DNA from: an uncultured Eubacterium sp.
GTDB taxonomy: Bacteria; Bacillota; Clostridia; Lachnospirales; Lachnospiraceae
Assembly (NCBI GenBank): GCA_945910225.1
Contig: CAMDYG010000003.1
Span: forward strand, 1 to 64,000
Reading direction: 5' to 3'
Length of the DNA: 64,000 bases
Shown: positions 26,142 through 34,002 of the stretch, piece after piece
Layout: each line of letters begins with the position of its first letter
Position numbering within the stretch: the first letter of the stretch is position 1
Program-made: the position numbers and the translations under genes
The notes under the pieces: model-generated
Seen by the model: the letters and a program-made list of their open reading frames with translations, nothing else
Database searches by the model: none
Told to the model about the DNA's origin: nothing

Positions 26142-27521
26142 ATGCTGGGGAAATTAAAAAAATGCAAAAATATTAAAGAAATATATGAAACACTTGGGTG
26201 GGATTTTTTTGAAAAAATAGCAATGATATTACTTATGATATGGTGTATGCTGCCGATTGTTTCGTTTGCTTATCATCTGATATGGGCTGATATGGAAAAG
26301 AATTTTGTGTATAGAAATAATATATTCACAAGTTATCAGGATGCAGTGGTGGCAGCCGGGGCACTTACAGCAGAATTCCTGATTATATATTTTATTGGTA
26401 AAATCCTCTTAAGAAAGAAGAGTATAAAAATCAGTGTTAAAACAATGATAAAAGAAAGACCTTGGAATGTTTTCTTTGCACTCCTGCTAGTATGGATAGG
26501 TGCCTGTTCAATAATGTCTGCAGACCATTATATTGCATTTTGGGGAACAGAATACAGGTTTGAAGGCTTTTTGACATATCTATGCTATACAATGGTGTTT
26601 ATATGTGCACAGATTTTGAAAAAAGAAAAATATCGAAAAATTGTGCTTAATACATATGCGATAGTTTCTGTGTTTTTAGGTGTATGTATGCTGCTTCAGG
26701 AAAATGCACTATTTAACATGGATAAGGTGTTTATATATTTAAGAGCAACAGTTTTTTGTCAGTTTAATCATATGGGATATTATTTAAATATGTCTATACT
26801 TGTGATGGTTGGATTATTCTTTTCAAGTGACAGAATTAAGAATTCTGTAATATATGGAATAGGTATAGCTTTTCAATTGTATTGTTTACTGGTAAATAAT
26901 ACATTTGGAGCGTATCTTGGTTCGTTAATTGGATTGATATCAGCATGTATCATGTATATTGTCAGAACGAAGAATGTGAAAAAAATGCTGATACCCGTTG
27001 CTATATATATTGTGCTGAGTGGTGCCAGTATTGCGGGAATGATACCTTCAAGCAGTGAAGAAAATCTGTCTGATAACTTTAAAACATTATTCCACGATAC
27101 TAATTCTGTCATAACTGATGCCTCTGATTCGGATGATGCAGGAACAGGAAGAATGATCTTGTGGAGAACAGGGTTAAAGATGGTTCCGGAAAGCCCTGTA
27201 TTTGGATATGGACCAGAACAGATTAATCCAAAGTATACTGATGTTATGGGAGGCCCTTTTGTTGGAAAAACAAGCAGACCAGAAAATGAATATATTCAAT
27301 ATATGATGTTTATGGGCATTCCGGGATTGATTTTATATCTTGGGGCATTGATATGTCTTGCTGTGTGCCAGCTTAAGCGGTTAAAGTGGCTTGGAAAGGA
27401 AACGGTTACGGCTGCAGGTTGTGCGATAGGCTATGCGGCTGGTGCATTTGTAGGAAACTCCATGTATTATACGACACCATATATGTATATGTTTCTGGGA
27501 CTTGCTAGTAAAAATGAATAA
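26142..27521 (+). CDS. O-antigen ligase/Wzy-family membrane protein
   Basis: A 459-residue polytopic membrane protein with about ten to twelve helices. The C-terminal half carries the Wzy_C/O-antigen ligase signature: a large extracellular loop with 'GRMILWRTGLKMVPESPVFG', then 'ENEYIQYMMFMGIPGLILYL'. Family members join or polymerise lipid-linked glycans; some (PilO/TfpW/PglL type) glycosylate pilins. Its position between pilT and pilC suggests pilin or surface glycan transfer, but this is inference. The frame opens at ATG 26115; ATG 26142 is preferred because of the predicted transcription start near 26111 and AAGAAAGG upstream, though neither start is certain. It is more A/T-rich than the flanking pilus genes and has its own promoter and terminator boundary, suggesting a later insertion. 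Confidence 0.75.
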   Translation: MLGKLKKCKNIKEIYETLGWDFFEKIAMILLMIWCMLPIVSFAYHLIWADMEKNFVYRNNIFTSYQDAVVAAGALTAEFLIIYFIGKILLRKKSIKISVKTMIKERPWNVFFALLLVWIGACSIMSADHYIAFWGTEYRFEGFLTYLCYTMVFICAQILKKEKYRKIVLNTYAIVSVFLGVCMLLQENALFNMDKVFIYLRATVFCQFNHMGYYLNMSILVMVGLFFSSDRIKNSVIYGIGIAFQLYCLLVNNTFGAYLGSLIGLISACIMYIVRTKNVKKMLIPVAIYIVLSGASIAGMIPSSSEENLSDNFKTLFHDTNSVITDASDSDDAGTGRMILWRTGLKMVPESPVFGYGPEQINPKYTDVMGGPFVGKTSRPENEYIQYMMFMGIPGLILYLGALICLAVCQLKRLKWLGKETVTAAGCAIGYAAGAFVGNSMYYTTPYMYMFLGLASKNE

Positions 27522-27623
27522 TAAAAATCCCTCTTTTAGTGTGTAGTATATGGATTAGATACATGTTATAACATTAAATACAACTTAAAAATTTTAAATT
27601 TGTTGTTAAAATTGATAAAATTA

Positions 27624-27652
27624 TTGTTAAAAAAGCCTTGTTGTGTTATACT
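27624..27652 (+). promoter_or_regulatory. extended -10 promoter for pilC and the distal pilus genes
   Basis: TTGTTA (27624-27629), 17-base spacer and TATACT (27647-27652) preceded by TGT. It lies in an AT-rich 175-base gap, 45 bases before pilC, and restarts transcription after the inserted ligase-like gene. Confidence 0.65.
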
Positions 27653-27696
27653 ATTCGCACAATTAAGGATAGAAAATAAAGAATGGGGAGTGTGAT

Positions 27697-28917
27697 ATGG
27701 AAACATTTTCATACAAGGCGGTCAATGCCGCAGGTAAAGATGTTAAAGGTTCGGTTGAAGCAGATAGCAGAGACGAAGCCGCCAGAAAGATAAAGGAGCA
27801 GGGACTTACTCCAATGACTATAGCTAAGCAGACTGCTCTTGATAAGGATATTAATATACCTCTTTTTGCAGGAAAGAAAGTTCCGGCAAGAGATATGAGT
27901 GTATTCTGCCGACAGTTTGCAAGTATTCTTAAAGCAGGTGTCAGTGTTATAAGTGCTTTGGAGATGCTTAGTGCACAGACAGAGAACAAGAAGTTAAAGG
28001 AAGCAATAGTTGAGACACAGTCAAGCGTTGAGAAAGGTGAGAATCTTTCAGATGCTATGAGGAAAAATCCAGCTTTCCCAAGCATACTTGTTGATATGGT
28101 AAGAGCGGGAGAGGCATCAGGAAGTCTTGAGAATGCTTTACTTCGTATGGCAATCCAGTTTGAGAAGGAAGCCAAGCTTAACGGAATGGTTAAGAAAGCC
28201 ATGATGTATCCTATAGTTCTTATATGCGTTATGATTGGCGTTATTATTGTATTACTGACATTCGTTATTCCAAGCTTTATGACAATGTTTGCAGATCTTG
28301 ATACAGAACTTCCATCAACAACTAAGGCTATTCTTGCAATGAGTAATAGCATCCAGAGTTATTGGTACATATATCTGCTGGTTGTTGCAGGCATTGTTGT
28401 TGGTATTCAGATGTATAAAAGAACACCTAATGGAAGGCATAATCTTGATAAGTTAAAGATTAAGATTCCTGTCTTCGGATTATTACAGACCAAGTCAGCA
28501 TGTGCATCATTTGCAAGAACAATGAGTACACTGCTGCAGGCAGGTATGCCGATGATAGACGCTCTGGAGATATCAGCATCAACCATGAAGAATGTATTAT
28601 TCTATGATGCATTGGAGAAGGTTAAGAATGGTGTGTCACTTGGACTTCCATTATCTAACCAGCTTGGTTCAACAGGACTTTTCCCTCCAATGGTTGTACA
28701 TATGGTTAATATCGGCGAAGAGACAGGTAATGTAGAAGAGATGCTTACCAACTCAGCAGGATATTACGAGGAAGAGGTCGAAGTACAGACACAGGCTTTA
28801 ACCTCAATGATGGAACCAATCATTATTATTCTTATGGCTCTGGTAGTTGTAATACTTATTCTTTCAATCTATCAGCCAATGATTCAGTTGTACAATACAC
28901 TTGGTAACCAGGCGTAA
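27697..28917 (+). CDS. pilC: type IV pilus inner-membrane platform protein PilC
   Basis: A 406-residue GspF/PilC protein, the membrane platform on which PilB and PilT act. It starts with the family 'TFSYKAVNAAGKDVKGSVEA', has two repeated cytoplasmic domains, the first with 'FCRQFASILKAGVSVISALE' near residue 70 and the second with 'FARTMSTLLQAGMPMIDALE' near 270, and about three membrane helices (around 168-190, 215-240 and 378-400). The ending 'LILSIYQPMIQLYNTLG' is typical. The start has GGGGAG upstream. The order pilC-pilin-pilD follows, as in other monoderm pilus loci. Confidence 0.95.
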   Translation: METFSYKAVNAAGKDVKGSVEADSRDEAARKIKEQGLTPMTIAKQTALDKDINIPLFAGKKVPARDMSVFCRQFASILKAGVSVISALEMLSAQTENKKLKEAIVETQSSVEKGENLSDAMRKNPAFPSILVDMVRAGEASGSLENALLRMAIQFEKEAKLNGMVKKAMMYPIVLICVMIGVIIVLLTFVIPSFMTMFADLDTELPSTTKAILAMSNSIQSYWYIYLLVVAGIVVGIQMYKRTPNGRHNLDKLKIKIPVFGLLQTKSACASFARTMSTLLQAGMPMIDALEISASTMKNVLFYDALEKVKNGVSLGLPLSNQLGSTGLFPPMVVHMVNIGEETGNVEEMLTNSAGYYEEEVEVQTQALTSMMEPIIIILMALVVVILILSIYQPMIQLYNTLGNQA

Positions 28918-28947
28918 TTAATGTACATGTTATTGTTCAGTATATAA

Positions 28948-28976
28948 TCTGATGTCAGGTCGCTTAAGACATCAGA
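28948..28976 (+). other. hairpin upstream of the major pilin gene
   Basis: A perfect 9-bp stem (28948-28956 with 28968-28976) and an 11-base loop, 40 bases before the pilin start, with no T-run after it. It may protect or set the end of a pilin mRNA made at higher level than pilC; this is inference. Confidence 0.5.
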
Positions 28977-29015
28977 CTTATATAAATATTATTATCAAAA
29001 AGGGAGATAAGAAAC

Positions 29016-29444
29016 ATGAAAAAGACACAGAAAAAGTTAGGTAACAAAGGTTTCTCTTTAGTTGAGCTTATCGTAGTTATTGCTATTATGGCAGTACTCG
29101 TTGGTGTGTTAGCTCCAACTCTTATCAAGAACATTGAGAAGTCAAGAGAATCAAAGGATGCACAGAATTGTGAGCAGATTAAGAGCTCAGCTGAAATTGC
29201 ACTTCAGAACGAAAAAGCATATGCAGCAGTAGTACCTGATAGTGGCACAGCTGATTTAGTTACAATAACAGGTTCAGGTTGTACAGTTAACAGCAATACG
29301 GACTTTAAGTCAGAATTTGATGGTCAGATGGATACATCAAAGACAGAGCTTACATCAAAGAAGTATAAGAAAGTAACAGGTGGTATTAAGGTTCAGGTTA
29401 ACAGCCTTGGACAGGTTTCAATTGTTGGCTTACCAAATTCTTGA
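29016..29444 (+). CDS. pilA: type IV major pilin (prepilin)
   Basis: A 142-residue prepilin, the probable main subunit of the fibre. The basic leader ends at G12, with cleavage before F13 in 'KGFSLVELIVVIAIMAV'; E17 is the conserved glutamate at mature position five, and the hydrophobic N-terminal helix runs to about residue 36. The mature C-terminal part is short (about 100 residues), with cysteines C51 and C89 or so that may bond. It directly precedes pilD and follows pilC, and it is the smallest and most regular of the five pilins in the window, which is why I call it the major one. The ribosome site is GGGAG. Confidence 0.88.
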   Translation: MKKTQKKLGNKGFSLVELIVVIAIMAVLVGVLAPTLIKNIEKSRESKDAQNCEQIKSSAEIALQNEKAYAAVVPDSGTADLVTITGSGCTVNSNTDFKSEFDGQMDTSKTELTSKKYKKVTGGIKVQVNSLGQVSIVGLPNS

Positions 29445-29469
29445 TTAATTTAAAAAGGAACTAATTAAC

Positions 29470-30240
29470 ATGCAATACGAATTACTTCTGTACTTCATAA
29501 TCTTTCTTTACGGTACAGTATTTGGAAGTTTTTTGAACGTACTAATATACAGATTACCATTAAAAGAGAATATAGCGACAGAACATTCACATTGCATGAC
29601 ATGTGGCGCTAAGATCCAGTGGTATGACCTCATACCACTGGTAAGCTACATAGTATTAGGTGGAAAGTGCAGACACTGTAAAGCTAAGATATCAGCACAG
29701 TATCCTATAATTGAAGCGGCCAATGGAATAGGTTATGTGATTGTGTTTCTGGTTAACGGATTTAATCCGACAAGCATAATAATGTGTTTTACATTTTCAA
29801 TATTTATTGTTATTTCAGTCATTGACTGGAGAACCTACGAAATACCATTTTCGCTTAATATAGCAATTGGCGTTTTGGCGGTAATACGAATAATACTTGA
29901 TCATAAAAACCTATTAGAATATCTAATAGGATTTTGTGCTATAAGTGGATTTATGCTGCTTTGTCTATATATTGGACGAGCCATGAAGGGGATTGACGCT
30001 TTCGGTGGTGGAGACATCAAACTGATGGCGTTTGCAGGATTATTATTAGGATGGAAAAGAATAATTCTGGCATTTCTGATTGGCTGCATCCTTGGTGCAG
30101 TCATTCATTCCATCCGTATGAAGGTTACGAAGGCAGAACATGTTCTGGCTTTTGGACCATATCTGTGTGCAGGGCTAACAATAGCAATGCTCTTTGGAAC
30201 GAATATAATTAACTGGTATCTTGGAATTATGGGATTCTAG
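29470..30240 (+). CDS. pilD: prepilin peptidase / N-methyltransferase
   Basis: A 256-residue polytopic aspartic protease that cuts prepilin leaders at the Gly-Phe site and methylates the new N-terminus. It has the N-terminal methylase domain with zinc cysteines C42, C45, C67 and C70, the 'FGSFLNVLIYRLP' motif at residue 18, and the two catalytic aspartates D119 ('VIDWRTYEIP') and D182 ('FGGGDIKLM'). About seven to eight membrane helices are visible. It is the full-length bifunctional form. It starts 26 bases after the pilin, with AAAAAGGAAC as ribosome site. Confidence 0.95.
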   Translation: MQYELLLYFIIFLYGTVFGSFLNVLIYRLPLKENIATEHSHCMTCGAKIQWYDLIPLVSYIVLGGKCRHCKAKISAQYPIIEAANGIGYVIVFLVNGFNPTSIIMCFTFSIFIVISVIDWRTYEIPFSLNIAIGVLAVIRIILDHKNLLEYLIGFCAISGFMLLCLYIGRAMKGIDAFGGGDIKLMAFAGLLLGWKRIILAFLIGCILGAVIHSIRMKVTKAEHVLAFGPYLCAGLTIAMLFGTNIINWYLGIMGF

Positions 30241-30316
30241 GAACCGGTAATTTATATATATTTATTTTAATTAATGTGAAAAGCTTAATATGCGGGGAGC
30301 TGGATAGGAGGATTAT

Positions 30317-31990
30317 ATGGCTGCAGTAAAGGCCAAAGGAAAACTTGTAAGTATCGTTATTAATAACGAGTATGTTAAGATATGTGAAATAACTAAGTCA
30401 GGAAAGAATGTAACTGTTCATAAGACAGTAACTGTTCCTACACCAGAAGGATGCTATAGAGATGGTATTCTTGAAGAAGTTGAGATTCTTGCCGGAACAA
30501 TGAGAGCAGTAATGAGTGAACATCGTTTTTCTGCTAATAATGTTGTATTCTCAATCAGTTCAGCAAGACTTGCAACTAAGGAAGTATTAATACCTAATGT
30601 TAAGGCTAATAAGATTGCCAAGCTTATTGAAGCTAATGCAACAGAATACTTCCCGGTTAACATGGACGAGTATATTGTTCAGTATTCAGTTCTTGAGAAG
30701 GTCTTAGTTGATGGTCAGGAGAAGATTAAGGTTATGGTTGCAGCTGCACCATCAGAGGTGGTTGAATCTTATTATGATCTTGCCAAATCTTTGGGACTTA
30801 AGGTTGCATGCATAGATTATGTTGGTAACAGTACTTACCAGATTATGAAACAGCAGATCGGACCTGAAGTCAGTCTTGTAATCCAGGTTGAGAATGATGG
30901 AACAATCATTAATATATTCCGTGAGAATGTTCTTCAGTTACAGAGAACTATTCCATATGGAAAGTCAATGCTTGTCAATACAGTTATGGACAAATATGGT
31001 CTTAAGTATGACATGGCTACTGAAAAGCTTCAGAATGAAACACTTCTTCATTCAAGATTCGATGGAGATGAGGTTACTGAGTCATTAAGATATATGGCTA
31101 ATAACATTAACCGAGTAATTGATTACTATGTTTCAAGAAACAGAACATCAATAGAGAAAGCATATCTTATCGGACATGCTACAACTATTAAGGGATTTAA
31201 TACACTTATATCTAATGAGCTTAATATGCCAATTAATAAGGTTGATACTCTTAAGAATATTGTTAAGGATAAGAAAGCATATGTTGAAGAGGCAACTCTT
31301 ACAAGTTATGTAACTAACCTTGGTGCAGTTGTTGAGCCAGTTGATTTCATTCCTAAGTCAATTATTGAGAGTGGTGCTAAGAAAGAAAATACTAAGACAC
31401 TTGCAATGGCATTCTTTGCTTCACTTGCAGTTGCAGCTCTTTTTGTAATTGTACCTCTTGTACAGTTTATAGCTTTACAGGCCGAGATAGCTAATCTTAA
31501 TAAGAGTGTTAAGAAGCTGAGTGTTATCAATGGCGTAGTTGATGAATATTATACAGCTAAGGACAAGTACAATGATATTGTTGCTTTTGCAGCTCTTACA
31601 ACCGATAATGATGATTCATTACAGGATTTCATTGATTACCTTGAAAAGAATATGCCATCAGATATTATTATTGAGAACTTCAGTGCAACATCTGGCGCTA
31701 TTACAATTGTCGGCAAGTCAGGAAGCAAGTCATCAGTAGCTAAGTTTATCCAGCAGTTACAGAAGAGCTCTTCTATACTTGATGTTGATGTACCTACTAT
31801 TACAGAGAACAAGGATAATGCAGGTAATGTAGAGGTTTCATTTTCATTATCATGCTCATATTTTAATATGTCTGATATAAGCAATGCTACAAGTACTAAG
31901 TCTAACAGTAATAGTTCTAACAGCACTTCTGGAAGCAGAAGTACTTTAGGCACAACTAATAATTCTGGTTCAACAGGAACATCTAAGTAG
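30317..31990 (+). CDS. PilM-PilN fusion protein of the pilus alignment complex
   Basis: A 557-residue protein in which two usually separate proteins are joined. Residues 1-345 are an actin-like PilM domain ('LVSIVINNEYVKICEITKSG' at the start, 'EYFPVNMDEYIVQYSVLE' near 112, 'IDYVGNSTYQIM' near 165). A membrane helix at about 362-385 is followed by a coiled coil and a PilN-type ferredoxin-like domain to about 525. The last 35 residues are a Ser/Thr/Asn-rich tail. In classical systems PilM is cytoplasmic and binds the N-terminal tail of PilN, so a fusion is structurally logical. pilO follows 12 bases later. Confidence 0.85.
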   Translation: MAAVKAKGKLVSIVINNEYVKICEITKSGKNVTVHKTVTVPTPEGCYRDGILEEVEILAGTMRAVMSEHRFSANNVVFSISSARLATKEVLIPNVKANKIAKLIEANATEYFPVNMDEYIVQYSVLEKVLVDGQEKIKVMVAAAPSEVVESYYDLAKSLGLKVACIDYVGNSTYQIMKQQIGPEVSLVIQVENDGTIINIFRENVLQLQRTIPYGKSMLVNTVMDKYGLKYDMATEKLQNETLLHSRFDGDEVTESLRYMANNINRVIDYYVSRNRTSIEKAYLIGHATTIKGFNTLISNELNMPINKVDTLKNIVKDKKAYVEEATLTSYVTNLGAVVEPVDFIPKSIIESGAKKENTKTLAMAFFASLAVAALFVIVPLVQFIALQAEIANLNKSVKKLSVINGVVDEYYTAKDKYNDIVAFAALTTDNDDSLQDFIDYLEKNMPSDIIIENFSATSGAITIVGKSGSKSSVAKFIQQLQKSSSILDVDVPTITENKDNAGNVEVSFSLSCSYFNMSDISNATSTKSNSNSSNSTSGSRSTLGTTNNSGSTGTSK

Positions 31991-32002
31991 GAGGGGTGAC
32001 AG

Positions 32003-32704
32003 ATGAAAGACAAGTTAAAAGACATGTTAAAGATATCTGAAAGAGATAAGAAATTATTAATGCTCGTTATGGCTGTTCTCATTATGGCACTTGCATATTT
32101 CTTTGGATACAGAAATCTTTCAGAACAGGTAGATACATTATCAGCTAAGAAGACTAAGCTTGAGACAACTCAGAGAGATCTTAAGGAAAAGAACAATAAT
32201 AAAGATAAGTATATTAAGGATACTATGAAGTTCAGTCAGGATTATGAGAATCTTCTTGATAAGTATTCTGCAGGCAGTACACAGCCTAATACTATTGATT
32301 ATTTTAATAAAACAGAAGCTGTTACAGGTGCATGGGTAAAGAATCTTTCAATTGCTCCAACAACAGTTCTTTATAAGTTCGGTCAGATTGCTTCAAGCAA
32401 TGTAGGCGGAACAAGCGGCTACACATCTAATCTTATGGGTAATAAGACAACTGTTAATATCTCATATGAAGCTGATTATTCACAGTGGAAGCATTTTATA
32501 AAATACATCAATACATTTGCTAACAAGAGTACAATTGATGCTTTATCAGCTACTTACAATGATGCTACAGGTACTATTTCTGGTACAGCCTCTATTTCAC
32601 TTTATTCAGTAGAGGGTGGAAAGCGTACATATAAGGAACCATCATTTGATGTAAAGACAGGAAAAGATAATTTATTCTCATCACTTAAGCCAGCTGCTAA
32701 CTGA
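32003..32704 (+). CDS. pilO: pilus assembly protein PilO
   Basis: A 233-residue protein with a short cytoplasmic start, one membrane helix (residues 18-36), a charged coiled coil (about 40-85) and a C-terminal alpha/beta domain, the layout of PilO. It would pair with the PilN half of the upstream fusion to form the alignment complex between the cytoplasmic motor and the fibre. Sequence similarity within this family is low, so the call rests on layout and position after the PilM-PilN gene. The ribosome site is GGAGGGG. Its stop overlaps an upstream possible start of the next gene by one base. Confidence 0.78.
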   Translation: MKDKLKDMLKISERDKKLLMLVMAVLIMALAYFFGYRNLSEQVDTLSAKKTKLETTQRDLKEKNNNKDKYIKDTMKFSQDYENLLDKYSAGSTQPNTIDYFNKTEAVTGAWVKNLSIAPTTVLYKFGQIASSNVGGTSGYTSNLMGNKTTVNISYEADYSQWKHFIKYINTFANKSTIDALSATYNDATGTISGTASISLYSVEGGKRTYKEPSFDVKTGKDNLFSSLKPAAN

Positions 32705-32727
32705 TGAGTTTCTTTGGGGAGAGGAAT

Positions 32728-33978
32728 ATGGAATCAACAGCAAATAATACAAAATTAAATAATTCTGGCTTTTCGCTGGTTGAGGTTCTTGTGGCGATTG
32801 TCATTCTGGCAATCGTCTCTCTGCCAATTCTTAGTACATTTACTAATGCTGCCAAGATGAATGGTAAAGCCAGAAGAGTTGAGAATGCCAATACAGCAAT
32901 CAATAATATTGTTGAGGAAGCAAAGGTCATGACACTTGATGAACTGGCAAGTGGAGCAGGCGAATATACATACCAGTTATCTGATGCTACAACTAATACA
33001 TATCTTGTTGGTAATAAAAAAGATTCTAATGAAAATCTGTACCTTGAGGGTGTTAATAAGGAAAAGTTCTATGTGAAGGCTGAATTTGATCCATCTGCAT
33101 ATACCAATAATGCAACAGGGTCAACCAAGGACAGTAACCCATCTAATAATATCAATTCTGCCGGTATGTCTGTATATACAGATATCTCTTCCGGAGAAAA
33201 GTTCGTGTATCGTGATGATAATATTGATAATCAGGCAGAAGCACATTTTGAATATTATGTGGGTGGTACATATGACAGAAAGTACATTACCAAGACTACA
33301 ACTGTTAATGTTGCGATTACCAAGAATGATGCTGATTCAGTTGCCGGTGTTAAGCTTGTACTTGACCAGAAGGTGTCAGTAACAGTCAGTTATCATTATG
33401 GAAGCACAAGTGGAATTGCTTATCCGGATTATGAAAAGACAACTACAATGAGAACTAATAAGTTCACAGCTGAGAAGACCAAAGAGACACGAGATGGTAC
33501 AGAGGTTGATGTTTATAATATCTCGGGTGATATTGAGGATAATGTAAAGAGTCTGTATGTATTCTATATTCCATTTGATGATTTTGCAGACCAGACACCT
33601 ACTGTAACTAATGATATATATGCTAAGGACAAGATTGCTATTAATTACAGCTATCCTAGTGCCGCAGAGCTTGGTGTCGGATATGTTAATTATGAGAATC
33701 TTAATGTATATATGATTCAGCAGGATAAGTATGTTAATAATGGTACTGCACAGTATAAGATGGTTGTAAGACCAGAGAATCTGTCAGCCAGCTTTAATGG
33801 ACTTGCTGTAGGTACTGATACAACTAAGTTCAATCTTTATTCTAATGTTGTTAAGAGCAAGATAAGAGAGAATAAGGATGCTATGTTCAGACTTACTGTT
33901 ACTGTATGGTGGAATGATCCAACCATGTCAGATGAATCTAAAAAAGTGGCGACTATGACAACTACTAAAGTTAATTAA
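32728..33978 (+). CDS. minor prepilin, PilV-like
   Basis: A 416-residue minor pilin. The leader ends at G14 ('KLNNSGFSLVEVLVAIVILA'), with the conserved Glu at mature position five, then a hydrophobic helix and a large extracellular domain of about 370 residues, with no clear family match beyond the prepilin N-terminus. ATG 32704 overlaps the pilO stop and would give a 22-residue leader; ATG 32728 has GGGGAGAGG upstream and a 14-residue leader, so I chose it. PilV-like proteins are minor pilins that help start assembly. Acidic, Asn- and Thr-rich repeats suggest a secreted beta-rich domain. Confidence 0.8.
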   Translation: MESTANNTKLNNSGFSLVEVLVAIVILAIVSLPILSTFTNAAKMNGKARRVENANTAINNIVEEAKVMTLDELASGAGEYTYQLSDATTNTYLVGNKKDSNENLYLEGVNKEKFYVKAEFDPSAYTNNATGSTKDSNPSNNINSAGMSVYTDISSGEKFVYRDDNIDNQAEAHFEYYVGGTYDRKYITKTTTVNVAITKNDADSVAGVKLVLDQKVSVTVSYHYGSTSGIAYPDYEKTTTMRTNKFTAEKTKETRDGTEVDVYNISGDIEDNVKSLYVFYIPFDDFADQTPTVTNDIYAKDKIAINYSYPSAAELGVGYVNYENLNVYMIQQDKYVNNGTAQYKMVVRPENLSASFNGLAVGTDTTKFNLYSNVVKSKIRENKDAMFRLTVTVWWNDPTMSDESKKVATMTTTKVN

Positions 33979-34002
33979 GTTGTGAGGGAATGGAGATATA
34001 TT

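Noticed and set aside
27663-28352. 229-residue minus-strand open frame over pilC
   Set aside because: It is antisense to a well-supported pilC and rich in Ser/Ile/Leu from reversed codons.
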